64,000 nucleotides of DNA from Streptomyces sp. NBC_00236 (GTDB lineage Bacteria; Actinomycetota; Actinomycetes; Streptomycetales; Streptomycetaceae), in assembly GCF_036195045.1 (NCBI RefSeq), contig NZ_CP108100.1, positions 4,588,001 through 4,652,000 on the forward strand, given 5' to 3'. Positions 51,860-61,159 of this stretch are shown here, piece after piece. The notes under the pieces were generated by a model that ran no database searches, was not told the DNA's origin, and saw only the letters and a program-made list of their open reading frames with translations. Position 1 is the stretch's first letter; every line of letters starts with the position of its first letter. A program made the translations under genes and the position numbers.

Positions 51860-51887
51860 CCATTCCGCTGAAAGAGCGCTCGGATCT
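51860..51887. repeat. dispersed 28-bp repeat, copy 2
   Basis: Exact second copy of 50688-50715 in the same orientation. Together they bracket the SUKH-like gene and its small partner in a 1.2-kb segment. Confidence 0.9.
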
Positions 51888-51953
51888 TGACGCTTGGGCC
51901 CCGGGCCATGACGTATGCCTGAGGGACCGGCCGACGACGTGGTGGGAGAACCG

Positions 51954-52000
51954 CGCGAAGCGCCCCTGCCCCGATGGTGCCGGGGCAGGGGCGCTTCGCG
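51954..52000 (-). terminator. terminator of the protease-lipoprotein operon
   Basis: A perfect 19-bp stem (51954-51972 and 51982-52000) with a 9-base loop lies 52 bases beyond the stop codon of the lipoprotein gene. Confidence 0.9.
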
Positions 52001-52051
52001 GACGCGGGGCGCAGGGTCCTTACGGGGCCGTTGGCGTCCCGGGTTGCCGGA

Positions 52052-52498
52052 TCACTGGAGCTTCATGCCCTCGGGTGAGGTGAGGCCCTTGTCGGGATGG
52101 GCGCGGAATGTCGCCGTCCACACGGAGGGCGGGCAGGACGCGCCGTTGGGGTGCTGCTTCTTCAGCTTGGCCCGGGTGCTGTCCTCGACCACCGTGGCGC
52201 CGCTCTTCGCGGAGGTCACGGTGAGCCGTACCGGCACCGTGGACGCACCGACGTCGTCGGGGAGTCTGACCGACAGCGTGGCGTACGGATCGTCCGGACC
52301 GCCCGATGTCCGCTCCTCGCAGGTGTCGTCCACGCACAGCCGGATTCTGACCTCGTCCCGGCCGCCGAAGTCGGCGGGCTGCCACACGGCGGAGACCTGC
52401 GAGTCCGCGCCGATCTTGGTGCACGGTGCGTCGTCGCCGAGGGACGAACAGCCGGTCAGGGCTGCCGCCAGCATCAGCGTGAGAAGTGCGCGGCGCAT
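52052..52498 (-). CDS. small lipoprotein, operon partner of the large secreted protease
   Basis: The 148-residue protein has a signal peptide with lipobox (MRRALLTLMLAAALTGCSS) and a mature domain of about 130 residues with four further cysteines (APCTKIGADS, IRLCVDDTCEER, GASCPPSVW) that could form two disulfides. It is predicted to be all-beta (VRLTVTSAKSGATVVEDSTR). I recognise no family. Its ATG starts one base after the stop codon of the large protease gene, so the two are translationally linked; it might be an inhibitor, chaperone or anchor for the protease. A strong terminator follows. Confidence 0.85.
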   Translation of the reverse strand: MRRALLTLMLAAALTGCSSLGDDAPCTKIGADSQVSAVWQPADFGGRDEVRIRLCVDDTCEERTSGGPDDPYATLSVRLPDDVGASTVPVRLTVTSAKSGATVVEDSTRAKLKKQHPNGASCPPSVWTATFRAHPDKGLTSPEGMKLQ

Positions 52499-52499
52499 G

Positions 52500-55400
52500 T
52501 CAGTACCTCGCTACCGTGCCGGGGAAGGCACTGTTGGCCAGTCCGATGTCGGTGAAGTACAGCCAGCACGGGTCGAACAATCCACCGCTGTTGTCGCCGC
52601 CGCCACCGCCTCCGCCGGAGATGATGCCCTTGGCGAAGGCGCGGCCGCTGCTGTCGACGGTGTACACCGGACCGCCGGAGTCACCGTTGATCGTGCAGGA
52701 TCCGGACGTCTTCTTGGCGACGACCATGTTCTTGGCCTTCGTTCCGCCGGAGTAGGTGAAGTTCACCTGGGTGTCGGTCACCTTCCAGCCGCACTTCTCG
52801 CCGGTCATCATGCCGCCCGTGCAGACCTTGTCACCTTCCTGCGCCCAGCGCCGCCAGTAGTCATGGACGGGCCGGGAGGAGGAGGACGTCTTGCCGCCCT
52901 TGTAGATCCGCGCCGACGCGGAGCTGTCGCTGTTGACCCGGTACAGGGCCAGATCGCCGGCGTAGTAGCCCTGCCCGGACAGCTTCACCGTGCCGTACCC
53001 GTTCTTCCAGGTGTCCCGGACGACGGGGCCTATGTAGTCGCTCTGGCTGGGGTTCAGGATGGCTCCGTTGCCGGTGGTGCAGTGGCCCGCGGTCGCCATG
53101 TACCACTTGCCGTCGTACCTCCAGGAGAAGCCCGCCGTGCACCAGGACGCGGCGCTGACGGTCCGTTGCGAGTAGATGCGCGCCCCGCCGTAGTAGGGCG
53201 AGGTGTCGTTGTAGCGGTTCGCCTGGGGGCCCAGCGCGTCGACCCCGGGCATGACCTGCACGGCCACGGCGTCGGTGCCGTACCGCTCGCCCAGGGCCGC
53301 GACCAGCGCCGGGTCCGCCGTCTCGGTCGCCACGACGACACGGTTCTCCGCCGCGTCCACGGACGCGATGCGCAGTCCGCTCGCGCCGGGCAGTTCCGCG
53401 TCCGACAGCTGGAGCACCTCGTCGCGTACGGACTCCAGCGCGGTGACGCTGTGCTCCACCACTTCGGTGCGCGGGGCGACCTGCTCGGTGACGGTCGGCC
53501 CGGCAGGTGCGGGCGTGGTCTCCTCGGCGTCCTCGGGCAGGGCGAACGACTCCTCGCCGGTGGTCTCCGCGGACTCGTCTGCGGGCGGCGTCGGAGTCTC
53601 CTCCTCCGTGCTCGCGGTATCGGGCTTGGTGCCGTCCTCCGTGTCCTCGGCGGGCAGTCCACTGCCCTCGTCGGCCGGGGCCTGGGTCACCTGGATCGGG
53701 GCGGACGCCGCGTCGGCCGAGGCCGGCTCCACGACCGGTGCGACCAGGTCACCCGTCGCCGGGTCGACGTAGGGCGGGGCGTAGGCGTCGGGGTTCTCCG
53801 CCGCGCGGGTCTCGGCCTGCTCCAGGGCGTAGGCCCGGGCGGGCTCCGACTCCTCCATGTCGTCGCCCGTGCCGCCCTCGATGACCTCCACACGGTCGAT
53901 GATCACCGAGACCGGATCGGCCCCCGGCGGGGTGTACGACCCACCGAAGCGTGCGCCGATCTGCAGTCCGCCGCTGCTGGACAGGGACGAGGTGTCCCAC
54001 AGCAGCTTCGGCGCCACACCGCCGCTCAGAGGCACCGGCCAGGTGACGGCGGAACCGTCGGTGGCGCGGGTCACCTGGGACGCCGGGAGGACCTGCCACG
54101 CGTCTGCGGACGAGCTCCGCTGGAGGAAGGTGACGTCCGTCAGCGAGGCCGGGACGCTGACCGCGAGGTCGACCGAGCCGACGAGCACCTCGCCGTTGAC
54201 GGGCGCGGTCACGGCCGCCCGTCCGACGTGGAAGGCACGCTTGGTCCCGGTCGAGACGTTTCCGGCCCGGTCGGTCGCGGTGACGACGAGCTGGTGGCTG
54301 CCGTCCGTGTCGGGAGTGAGGGGCAGCGCCACCGGACCGCCGGTCGTCGTGACGGTCCGGGCGGTGCCACCGTCGACCGAGTACGTCAGGGCGCGGGTGT
54401 CGGTCCCGGCCGGCGTCAGCGTGAATGTCCCGGGCACCTGAGCACCACCGGCCCAGGCGTCCGACGGGTAGGCCGCGGAGGTCACGGCCGGGGCGCCGGG
54501 CGCGGTGGTGTCGACGGTGAAGCGGTGGTGCGAGGTCGCCCCGCCCGTGCCGTTGCCGTCGATGCCGCGCACGTGCAGGTACCAGGTGCCCTCGGTGCGG
54601 GTCGTCGTGTACGAGGTGCCGGTCGTCTCGGCCGTGCTGTCGGGCACGGTGTCGGCGGTGCCGTCGACGACGATGCTGTACCCGGCGGAGGCGCCGGAGG
54701 GCGCGGTCCAGGTCGCGCTGAAGGAACCGCTCTTGTACGCGCCCGTCTGGTCGGGGTGCGTGGAGGAGCTGATCACCGGGCTCGGCGGCAGCGTCATGTC
54801 GACCCGGAACGGCAGGTGCGCGGCGGTGGGCGACCAGTTGCCCGCCTGGTCCTTGGCCCGCACGTGCAGGTACCAGGTGCCGTCCGCGTCGACGGTGGTG
54901 GTGAACGTCGTCGCCGTCTGCACGGTGCCGGTGGTGGCCGGCAGGGTGCTCGCGACGCGGTCCGCGGTGACCACGTATCCGGCGGCGCCGGACAGGTCGG
55001 TCGGTGCCGACCAGTTGAAGGACGCGGTGCGGTTGGCGTACGCGCCGGTCGTCACGGGGTGGGTGGAGGAGACCAGGCCGCCGGGCGAGCCCGGGGCGGT
55101 GGTGTCGACGTTGAACGCGCGGTGCTGGGTCGGTGACCAGCGCCCCGCCTTGTCCTTGGCGGCCGCGTGCACCCACCAGGTGCCGTCGGTGCGCCCGGAC
55201 CAGCTGACGTCGGCCGTCGTCTGGGTGACGGTGGTTCCGGCGGCGGTGGCCGGGCTCTGGTCGAGCTTGACGGCGTACCCGGTCACGCCGGAGGCGTCCG
55301 TCGCGGCGAGCGTGCCGGTGAAGGCGGTCGCGTTGTACCAGGCCGACGCGGAGGGGTGGCTGGTGGAGGTGATGGTGGGGGTCGAGGGCGCGACGGTGTC

Positions 55401-57122
55401 GACGGTGAACGTCTGCCACGCCGACCAGGCCCCGGTATCGGTGCCGTCGGACGCCCTGGCCCGCCACTTGTAGTCGCCCGACGCCAGGGTGCCCACCGTG
55501 TGGGTCGCCACCGCTCCGGAGACCACGGAGGCGGACGTGCCGGACTGCAGGGCCGCGCTGCCGTTCGCCGCCCAGACCTCGAAGGCCAGCGTGAGCTGCT
55601 GGGCGTCGGCGTCGGTGGCCTTGGCGGACAGGGTGGGTGTCGTGTCCGCGGTGTAGGTGCCGGACAGCGGGGAGACGGCCGTCGCGGTACCGGGCCTGGA
55701 GTTGTAGGTGACGGTCAGGGAGGGCTCGTAGGCGGCGTTGTGCGAGCCGTCCGTCTGGTTCGCCGAGTGGTAGCGGCGCCAGGTCAGCGGGTCCGTCTCG
55801 TCAACGGCCGCGATCCGTACACCGTGGTTCGGCTGGCCGTCCGCCCAGGCCTGGACGATCCCGTCGATGTCCCAGGAGACGTGTCCGGCCGGGCAGTTGG
55901 CGTTGTATCCCTTGGCGGCGGTGGAGGTCACGGCGCCGGTCGAGGTGACCGTCGGCTGCTCGGCCCAGGTGATGGCCGACGGGTCCCAGGCCGAGGTGAT
56001 GCGGCGTACCTGGTTGCCGGAGCCGGTGGTGTCGCACGTGGACGAGTAGTACGAGTACAGGCGCAGGTCGGTGTCGAGCACGTGCTTGCCGGCGTACTTC
56101 GCCACGTCGAACTTGAGGTACGAGCGGGCCTTCTCGGTGCCGTTGTAGGTACCGGCCTTCAGCTCCGTCGAACCGCGCTGCGACGTGAGGTAGTCGTCGT
56201 ACTGGACCCAGGTGTCGGTCACCGGGCCGAGCAGGGAGTCGGTCGGGTCGATGGTGACCGGGTACTCCAGGTCGGGGTCGGCGAGGAACTTCTCGTCGGG
56301 CTCCAGGACCAGGACCTGGTCACCGGTGTCCGCGTCCCGCTCGATCGTGACGTCGATGGCCGCGAGGTCCTCGGGCTCACCGGAGGCGTGCTGTTCGGAC
56401 GAACCCCACATCACCGGCAGCGGCGCGGTGGCCACCGTGCGGCCGCCGCCGTCGCTCCAGCGCAGCCGCTCGTCGGCGGTCTCGTGGAGGGTGAGACCTT
56501 CGGCCGAGACGGGCAGCCGGTACGTGACCGGGCCGTCGGGGCGCTCGTGCAGGACGACCGAGTGGGAGAAGCCCTCCTTGAGGGCTGTCACCACGAGGTC
56601 ACCGCCCTCGACGGCGCCGGGGTAGACCGCGGTCGGGCCGTCCAGGCGTGGTGCCGGCAGCTTGCCGGGCCAGTTGAGGCCGAGCGTGCGGCCGCCCCGG
56701 GAGACCTCGGCCAGGGGTGCGCCCGATCCGCCGGGGGAGAAGCTGATGTCGGCGGCTGCGGTCCTCGGCCGTACCGTGCCGTCCTCGGCCACGAGGGTGG
56801 TGTCGATCGGCCGCCAGCTCCCGTCGGGCTGCCTGACGCGGATGGGGCCCGTGGACGCCTCGACGGTGGTCGTGCCGTCGGCGTTCGCCCAACTGGTGGT
56901 CGATTCGGTGCGTTCGGAGACTATTTCGGTCCGCGCGGGCATCGGCTGCCGCGCTTCGGAGCTGTCGGCGGCCGGGGTGGCGTTCTCGGCGAACGCGGGG
57001 CCGTCGAGCAGGGGCAGCGGGGCGCAGACGAGTGCGGCCAACACGGCGGCCACCAGGCCTCGTTGTCTGCGTCCGGATCTTCGTCGGCCCGAGGCCGGGA
57101 CGGCTGGTGCGGAGTGGTGCAC
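52500..57122 (-). CDS. giant secreted multidomain trypsin-like serine protease (DNRLRE, Ig/FN3-like repeats, S1 domain)
   Basis: The 1,540-residue protein has a signal peptide (QRGLVAAVLAALVCAPLPLL) and an N-terminal region like that of RHS-associated secreted proteins (WRPIDTTLVAEDGTV, RTLGLNWPGKLPAPRLDGP). A DNRLRE-like domain follows at about 310-480 (QRGSTELKAGTYNGTEKARS, SAITWAEQP), then Ig/FN3-like repeats (about 490-965; VDTTAPGSP, TWYLHVRAKDQAGNWSP) and a further beta domain to 1085. An acidic Pro/Glu linker and a pro-like segment precede the S1 protease (about 1304-1540). Its triad is visible: His1347 in ATAGHC, Asp1390 in GDLALYRV, Ser1482 in GDSGGP. GTG 57122 follows AAAGGG. The lipoprotein gene is translationally linked downstream. 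Confidence 0.92.
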   Translation of the reverse strand: MHHSAPAVPASGRRRSGRRQRGLVAAVLAALVCAPLPLLDGPAFAENATPAADSSEARQPMPARTEIVSERTESTTSWANADGTTTVEASTGPIRVRQPDGSWRPIDTTLVAEDGTVRPRTAAADISFSPGGSGAPLAEVSRGGRTLGLNWPGKLPAPRLDGPTAVYPGAVEGGDLVVTALKEGFSHSVVLHERPDGPVTYRLPVSAEGLTLHETADERLRWSDGGGRTVATAPLPVMWGSSEQHASGEPEDLAAIDVTIERDADTGDQVLVLEPDEKFLADPDLEYPVTIDPTDSLLGPVTDTWVQYDDYLTSQRGSTELKAGTYNGTEKARSYLKFDVAKYAGKHVLDTDLRLYSYYSSTCDTTGSGNQVRRITSAWDPSAITWAEQPTVTSTGAVTSTAAKGYNANCPAGHVSWDIDGIVQAWADGQPNHGVRIAAVDETDPLTWRRYHSANQTDGSHNAAYEPSLTVTYNSRPGTATAVSPLSGTYTADTTPTLSAKATDADAQQLTLAFEVWAANGSAALQSGTSASVVSGAVATHTVGTLASGDYKWRARASDGTDTGAWSAWQTFTVDTVAPSTPTITSTSHPSASAWYNATAFTGTLAATDASGVTGYAVKLDQSPATAAGTTVTQTTADVSWSGRTDGTWWVHAAAKDKAGRWSPTQHRAFNVDTTAPGSPGGLVSSTHPVTTGAYANRTASFNWSAPTDLSGAAGYVVTADRVASTLPATTGTVQTATTFTTTVDADGTWYLHVRAKDQAGNWSPTAAHLPFRVDMTLPPSPVISSSTHPDQTGAYKSGSFSATWTAPSGASAGYSIVVDGTADTVPDSTAETTGTSYTTTRTEGTWYLHVRGIDGNGTGGATSHHRFTVDTTAPGAPAVTSAAYPSDAWAGGAQVPGTFTLTPAGTDTRALTYSVDGGTARTVTTTGGPVALPLTPDTDGSHQLVVTATDRAGNVSTGTKRAFHVGRAAVTAPVNGEVLVGSVDLAVSVPASLTDVTFLQRSSSADAWQVLPASQVTRATDGSAVTWPVPLSGGVAPKLLWDTSSLSSSGGLQIGARFGGSYTPPGADPVSVIIDRVEVIEGGTGDDMEESEPARAYALEQAETRAAENPDAYAPPYVDPATGDLVAPVVEPASADAASAPIQVTQAPADEGSGLPAEDTEDGTKPDTASTEEETPTPPADESAETTGEESFALPEDAEETTPAPAGPTVTEQVAPRTEVVEHSVTALESVRDEVLQLSDAELPGASGLRIASVDAAENRVVVATETADPALVAALGERYGTDAVAVQVMPGVDALGPQANRYNDTSPYYGGARIYSQRTVSAASWCTAGFSWRYDGKWYMATAGHCTTGNGAILNPSQSDYIGPVVRDTWKNGYGTVKLSGQGYYAGDLALYRVNSDSSASARIYKGGKTSSSSRPVHDYWRRWAQEGDKVCTGGMMTGEKCGWKVTDTQVNFTYSGGTKAKNMVVAKKTSGSCTINGDSGGPVYTVDSSGRAFAKGIISGGGGGGGDNSGGLFDPCWLYFTDIGLANSAFPGTVARY

Positions 57123-57497
57123 GGGGAACCCTTTCAGTCGGCTTGAGTGAGTTTCCGGTGATCGTAAAGCCTCTTCACGCCATATCGACATGGGGAAGTG
57201 ATCCCTCCGCTTCTGGTGGTCCAGGCCTCGGCGGGCTCACTGCCGGACGCCGGTTCAGCCCCGTTGCCGACGGCGGAGGTTCGGGCCACGCCCGCTCCGA
57301 TGCGCGCGTCCTCGGTTCAGTGGCGGAGTGCGGCGCCGAGAAGGGCCCGTGGCGAGGAGGGGCGACCTCTCTGGGGGCTGGCATGACGAATCCCCGTGGC
57401 TCACGCGGGGTTGTCGGAACCGCACCCTTTCCAGGTCGGCGAGCAAATGGACACGTTGGGTATGCATCGAAACTACTCAGAGTGGAAGGAATGGATC
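57123..57497. other. intergenic region upstream of the protease operon
   Basis: No gene is visible in these 375 bases. Divergent promoters for the protease and the small gene at 57498 are expected. An imperfect palindrome (CCCCGTG-GCT-CACGCGGGG, 57392-57410) lies about 90 bases before the small gene and might be an operator. Confidence 0.5.
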
Positions 57498-57749
57498 ATG
57501 ACGACTACGGAACGGTGCGAGGCGGCGGTGGGCGGAGTGCGGGAGGCCGAGGAAGTGGTGGCGCGGTTGCGTGGTGGGTTCGCGAGGGTCGGGGTCGTGC
57601 TGCCGTCGCTGCGGATCGACCCGCTCTCGTACGCGGGTGACGGGTCCGGCGTGCTCGTCGACCTGGGCCGCTGCAACCTGGACACGGCGTTGAGGTTGTC
57701 GCAGGTGCTTGCGGGGGAGGGTGCGGGGCGTGGCGGCGGAGGCCGGTGA
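57498..57749 (+). CDS. small conserved streptomycete protein of unknown function
   Basis: An 83-residue protein (MTTTERCEAAVGGVREAEEV) with an N-terminal helix followed by LPSLRIDPLSYAGDGSGVLVDLGRCNLDTALRLSQVL. I have the impression of a widespread short streptomycete family without known role; it has no signal peptide or membrane segment. ATG 57498 is chosen because GGAAGGA lies in GGAAGGAATGGATC upstream. In-frame starts at 57396 and 57447 would add unrelated sequence. The C-terminus ends in a Gly/Arg tail (GEGAGRGGGGR). Confidence 0.7.
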   Translation: MTTTERCEAAVGGVREAEEVVARLRGGFARVGVVLPSLRIDPLSYAGDGSGVLVDLGRCNLDTALRLSQVLAGEGAGRGGGGR

Positions 57750-58033
57750 CCCGAAGGCGTGTACGCCGAGGCCCGGAGCCCGGAGCCCGGAGCGTTCGCG
57801 GTCGATGCGCGGGACGGGCGGTGGGCCGGGTGATGGGGCGGATGGCGGGCCGTGCGGGTGGGCCGGGTCGGCCCGTATGTGCGGCTGCCTGGGTGAGCTG
57901 CGTGCCCCGCCGTCCTTGCCGGGCCGATTCGATCCGGTGCGGGCAGGCGCGACGGTGGTGAGGGCCGGCCGGGATCCGCTGACGGGACGGCAAAGACGTT
58001 GCGGGGCAGGTGCGGTGGCCGCATCATCTTCGG

Positions 58034-58618
58034 ATGGACGACGAGCCGAGCCACCTCCCTGCTTCCCTGCCGGCCCTGCGTGCCGCGACGCGCGACGCGG
58101 GCTTCACCCTGTCCTGCGAGGAGCGCACCGGCAGTCTGCTGGCCGTTCTCGCGGCCGCACGTCCCGGTGGCCGCATCCTCGAACTCGGCACGGGTGTGGG
58201 CGAGGGCACCGGCTGGCTGCTGAGCGGGATGGACAGCGACTCTCGCCTCGTCACGGTCGAACTCGACGAGACCGTACAGGAAGTCGCCCGCGAGCAGCTG
58301 GGCTCCGATCCCCGGGTGACCTTTGTGGCCGGAGACGGCGGCGAATGGCTTCAGTCCTATGACGGAGAACCGTTCGACCTGGTGTTCGCGGACACCTGGC
58401 CCGGCAAGTTCACGCACCTGGAACAAGCCTTGCGGCTCGTGGCCCCTGGCGGAACGTATCTGATCGACGACCTCGACCCGCAGCCCGGTTGGCCGGAAGG
58501 CCACGAGGCCTCGGTTGAGCGCCTCCTGGCCGACCTGGAAGAGCGCGAGGACTTCCGCTCCGTCCGCATGGCCTGGGCGAGCGGGCTCCTCATGGCGGTG
58601 CGGTCGGTCCGGCCTTGA
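58034..58618 (+). CDS. class I SAM-dependent O-methyltransferase-like protein
   Basis: The 194-residue protein has the O-methyltransferase pattern: SLLAVLAAARPGGRILELGTGVGEGTGWLL (motif I, ELGTGxGxGT), LVTVELDETVQEVAREQLG, VTFVAGDGGEWL, DLVFADTWPGKFTHLEQAL (motif IV), and LVAPGGTYLIDDL. It may methylate a catechol or similar hydroxyl; the substrate is unknown. ATG 58034 (MDDEPSHL) fits the family start, though the ribosome-binding site is weak; an in-frame start at 58010 is possible. No neighbouring gene suggests a pathway. Confidence 0.88.
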   Translation: MDDEPSHLPASLPALRAATRDAGFTLSCEERTGSLLAVLAAARPGGRILELGTGVGEGTGWLLSGMDSDSRLVTVELDETVQEVAREQLGSDPRVTFVAGDGGEWLQSYDGEPFDLVFADTWPGKFTHLEQALRLVAPGGTYLIDDLDPQPGWPEGHEASVERLLADLEEREDFRSVRMAWASGLLMAVRSVRP

Positions 58619-59021
58619 GGGCCGCAAGGACGTGAGGTGTGACAGGCGGCCGTGACCAGGCCGCCTTCGCCCTGTTCGGCACCCGGCTTCTGACCCGCCA
58701 TCTCTCCGTGGGCAGGAGGCCGACTCGTGCCCGAATCCCTTCTCTGCTGCGGGCCAGTGGTGAGATGCCGCACCCCTGCGAACGGCCCGGATCCGTGCGG
58801 TGACGGGGTGCCCCTTCCTTCTGTGACGCGTAAACACCTTCCGCAATGACGTGCCTGAGTCCTGCAAAAAGACGACGAGTATGCGCAGTTGGGCGGCAGG
58901 GAGTGGAAATCTCCTCGCAGGAGTCTTGTGAGGCGGGGTGTGCGGGTCCTACTGTCGCCTCACCTTCTCGGCGGCCGCCCCACCCCCCGGACGCACCCCT
59001 CCCAAGAGAAACGGGCCTGCG
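58619..59021. other. intergenic region before the secreted beta-helix protein
   Basis: No gene is visible in about 400 bases. A GGCGGCC-N7-GGCCGCC hairpin at 58645-58665 may terminate the methyltransferase gene. A TACTGT box near 58949 could be the -10 of the next gene. Nothing else stands out. Confidence 0.5.
58645..58665 (+). terminator. likely terminator of the methyltransferase gene
   Basis: A 7-bp GC stem (58645-58651 and 58659-58665) with a 7-base loop lies 27 bases after the stop codon. It is short, so the call is tentative. Confidence 0.5.
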
Positions 59022-61094
59022 ATGTCACGGAAGTTCACCGGATTCGGAACGCGGGTGCGAAGACCGCGATGCCCAACAGGTCTGCACGCGGCCACCGTTG
59101 CCTCACTCACCGCGGCCGCCCTCGGCATCGGCGTGCTGGTCGGTACGCCCGCGGGCGCCCACCCCGCCGCAGCCCCGGCCCCCGCCGCCCCGACCCCCGT
59201 AGTCACCCGGGCCGCCCTCGACCCCGCGCTCGTCGCAGGAAGGGGCGCGAAGGTCGCCTTCGCCGAGCAGGAGGCGGAGAACGCGGTCACCACCGGCACC
59301 GTCATCGGGCCCGACCGCACCGCCTACACGCTCCCGGCCGAGGCGTCCGGCCGTAAGGCGGTCAGGCTCACCCCGGGCGAGCACGTCGAGTTCACGCTCC
59401 CGGCCGCGTCCAACGCGATCACCGTGCGCTACAGCATCCCGGACGCGCCGGGCGGCGGCGGGATCACGGCGCCGCTGGACGTCGCGGTGAACGGCAAGAA
59501 GCGCGCCGGCATGACGCTGACCTCGCAGTACTCCTGGCTGTACAACCAGTACCCGTTCTCCAACGACCCCGGCGCCGGGCTGCTCCACCCCGACTGGTGG
59601 ATCACCGAATGCTCCTGCGTGCCCGCTGCCACGACCCCCGCCCCGGTCATCGAGAAGCCGTTCCGGCCCAGCCACTTCTACGACGAGCAGCGCCTCCTGC
59701 TCGGCCGTACGTACCGCGCGGGAGACACCGTGCGGCTCACCGTCCCGGCCGGGAGCCGGGCCGCGTGGACGGTCGTCGACCTGCTGGACTCGGAGCTCGT
59801 CGGCCGGCCGCACGTCGAACTGCTCGCCGCCAACGTCCTGGCGTTCGGGGCCGATCCGACCGGCCGGCGCGACGCGGCGGCCGCGATCGAGAAGGCCATC
59901 GCCTTCGCCCGGCGCACCCACCTCAAGGTGTACATCCCGCCGGGTACGTACCGCGTCGACCGGCACATCGTCGTCGACGACGTCACGATCACCGGCGCCG
60001 GCACCTGGTACACGAAGATCAAGGGGCGCGAGGTCGCACTCGACGAGCCCGCCGCCGACGGCTCCACCCACACCGGCGTCGGGTTCTACGGCAAGGACGC
60101 GGCCGACGGCGGCAGCCGCAACGTGCACCTGTCCGGCTTCGCCATCGAGGGCGACGTACGGAGCCGTATCGACACCGACCAGGTCAACGGCATCGGCGGC
60201 GCGATGAGCGACTCGACCATCGAGGGTCTGCACATCAGCCACACCAAGGTCGGCATGTGGTTCGACGGGCCGATGAAGAACCTGCGCATCGACGGCAACA
60301 TCATCGTCGACCAGATCGCCGACGCCATCAACTTCCACACGGGTGTGACCGATTCACGGGTCTCGCACACCTTCGTACGCAACTCCGGCGACGACGGTCT
60401 GGCGATGTGGAGCGAGAAGACCGCCAACGCCCGCAACACCTTCGACCACAACACCGTCCAGAGCCCGGTCCTCGCCAACGGCATCGCGATCTACGGCGGC
60501 ACCGACACCACCGTCTCGGGCAACCTGGTCGCCGACCCGGTCCGCGAGGGCAGCGCCCTGCACATCGGCTCCCGCTTCGGCGCCGAGCCCTTCGCCGGGA
60601 AGCTGGACCTCACGAACAACACGACGGCCCGGGCCGGTACGTACGAGCTGAACTGGAACATCGGGCTCGGCGCGCTCTGGATCTTCGCCCTGGACAGGAG
60701 CATCGACGCCGCCGACATCCGGGTCACCGGTGACCACTACCTCGACAGCACCTACAACGCGATCATGCTCGTCTCCGACTGGGCGGTGAAGGACCAGTAC
60801 GACATCGAGGGCGTCCACTTCAAGGACATCCGGGTCGACGGCACCGGCACCTCGGTGCTGAGCGCCCGGGCGGCGGGTGGCGCGAGCTTCGAGAACGTGG
60901 ACGCGCGCAACGTGGGCGCGGTCGGCGTCAACAACTGCGGCTCGTTCCACTTCGCCGCGACCGGTTCGGAGTTCTCCCTCGCCGACCGGGGCGGCAACGA
61001 CGGCGGCTGGCTCGCTCCCTGGCTGCTGCCCAACACGATCACCTGCGACGACCGGCCGACGGTCGTCCCGCCGCCGGCGCCGGGGGCGTGGTGA
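59022..61094 (+). CDS. secreted right-handed beta-helix glycoside-hydrolase-like protein with N-terminal CBM
   Basis: The 690-residue protein has a signal peptide (HAATVASLTAAALGIGVLVG, cleavage near PAGA). A CBM35/CBM6-like beta-sandwich follows (about 75-270; VAFAEQEAENAVTTGTVIGP, AVRLTPGEHVEFTLPAASNAITVRYSIPD). Then comes a pectate-lyase-3/GH28-type beta-helix from about residue 275 (ADPTGRRDAAAAIEKAIAFA, VYIPPGTYRVDRHIVVDD), rich in Asn/Asp turns with GDDGLAMWSE. This is the layout of mycodextranases and other alpha-1,3-glucan or pectin-type enzymes (GH87 or similar). The exact polysaccharide cannot be told. ATG 59022 fits the signal peptide. A strong hairpin with a duplicated arm follows the gene. 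Confidence 0.88.
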   Translation: MSRKFTGFGTRVRRPRCPTGLHAATVASLTAAALGIGVLVGTPAGAHPAAAPAPAAPTPVVTRAALDPALVAGRGAKVAFAEQEAENAVTTGTVIGPDRTAYTLPAEASGRKAVRLTPGEHVEFTLPAASNAITVRYSIPDAPGGGGITAPLDVAVNGKKRAGMTLTSQYSWLYNQYPFSNDPGAGLLHPDWWITECSCVPAATTPAPVIEKPFRPSHFYDEQRLLLGRTYRAGDTVRLTVPAGSRAAWTVVDLLDSELVGRPHVELLAANVLAFGADPTGRRDAAAAIEKAIAFARRTHLKVYIPPGTYRVDRHIVVDDVTITGAGTWYTKIKGREVALDEPAADGSTHTGVGFYGKDAADGGSRNVHLSGFAIEGDVRSRIDTDQVNGIGGAMSDSTIEGLHISHTKVGMWFDGPMKNLRIDGNIIVDQIADAINFHTGVTDSRVSHTFVRNSGDDGLAMWSEKTANARNTFDHNTVQSPVLANGIAIYGGTDTTVSGNLVADPVREGSALHIGSRFGAEPFAGKLDLTNNTTARAGTYELNWNIGLGALWIFALDRSIDAADIRVTGDHYLDSTYNAIMLVSDWAVKDQYDIEGVHFKDIRVDGTGTSVLSARAAGGASFENVDARNVGAVGVNNCGSFHFAATGSEFSLADRGGNDGGWLAPWLLPNTITCDDRPTVVPPPAPGAW

Positions 61095-61111
61095 GGCGCG
61101 CGTAGGACGGT

Positions 61112-61159
61112 GCGCCGCGGCTGCCCGGGCCCTCCCCAGGAGGCAGGCAGCCGCGGCGC
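61112..61159 (+). terminator. terminator of the beta-helix protein gene
   Basis: A perfect 14-bp stem (61112-61125 and 61146-61159) with a 20-base loop lies 17 bases after the stop codon. Confidence 0.85.

Noticed and set aside
51915..55136. Open frame of 1,073 codons on the plus strand opposite the giant protease gene
   Set aside because: It is low-complexity Arg/Gly/Val sequence created by GC-rich third positions of the real minus-strand gene; it shows no domain, while the opposite strand has clear DNRLRE and S1 protease motifs.
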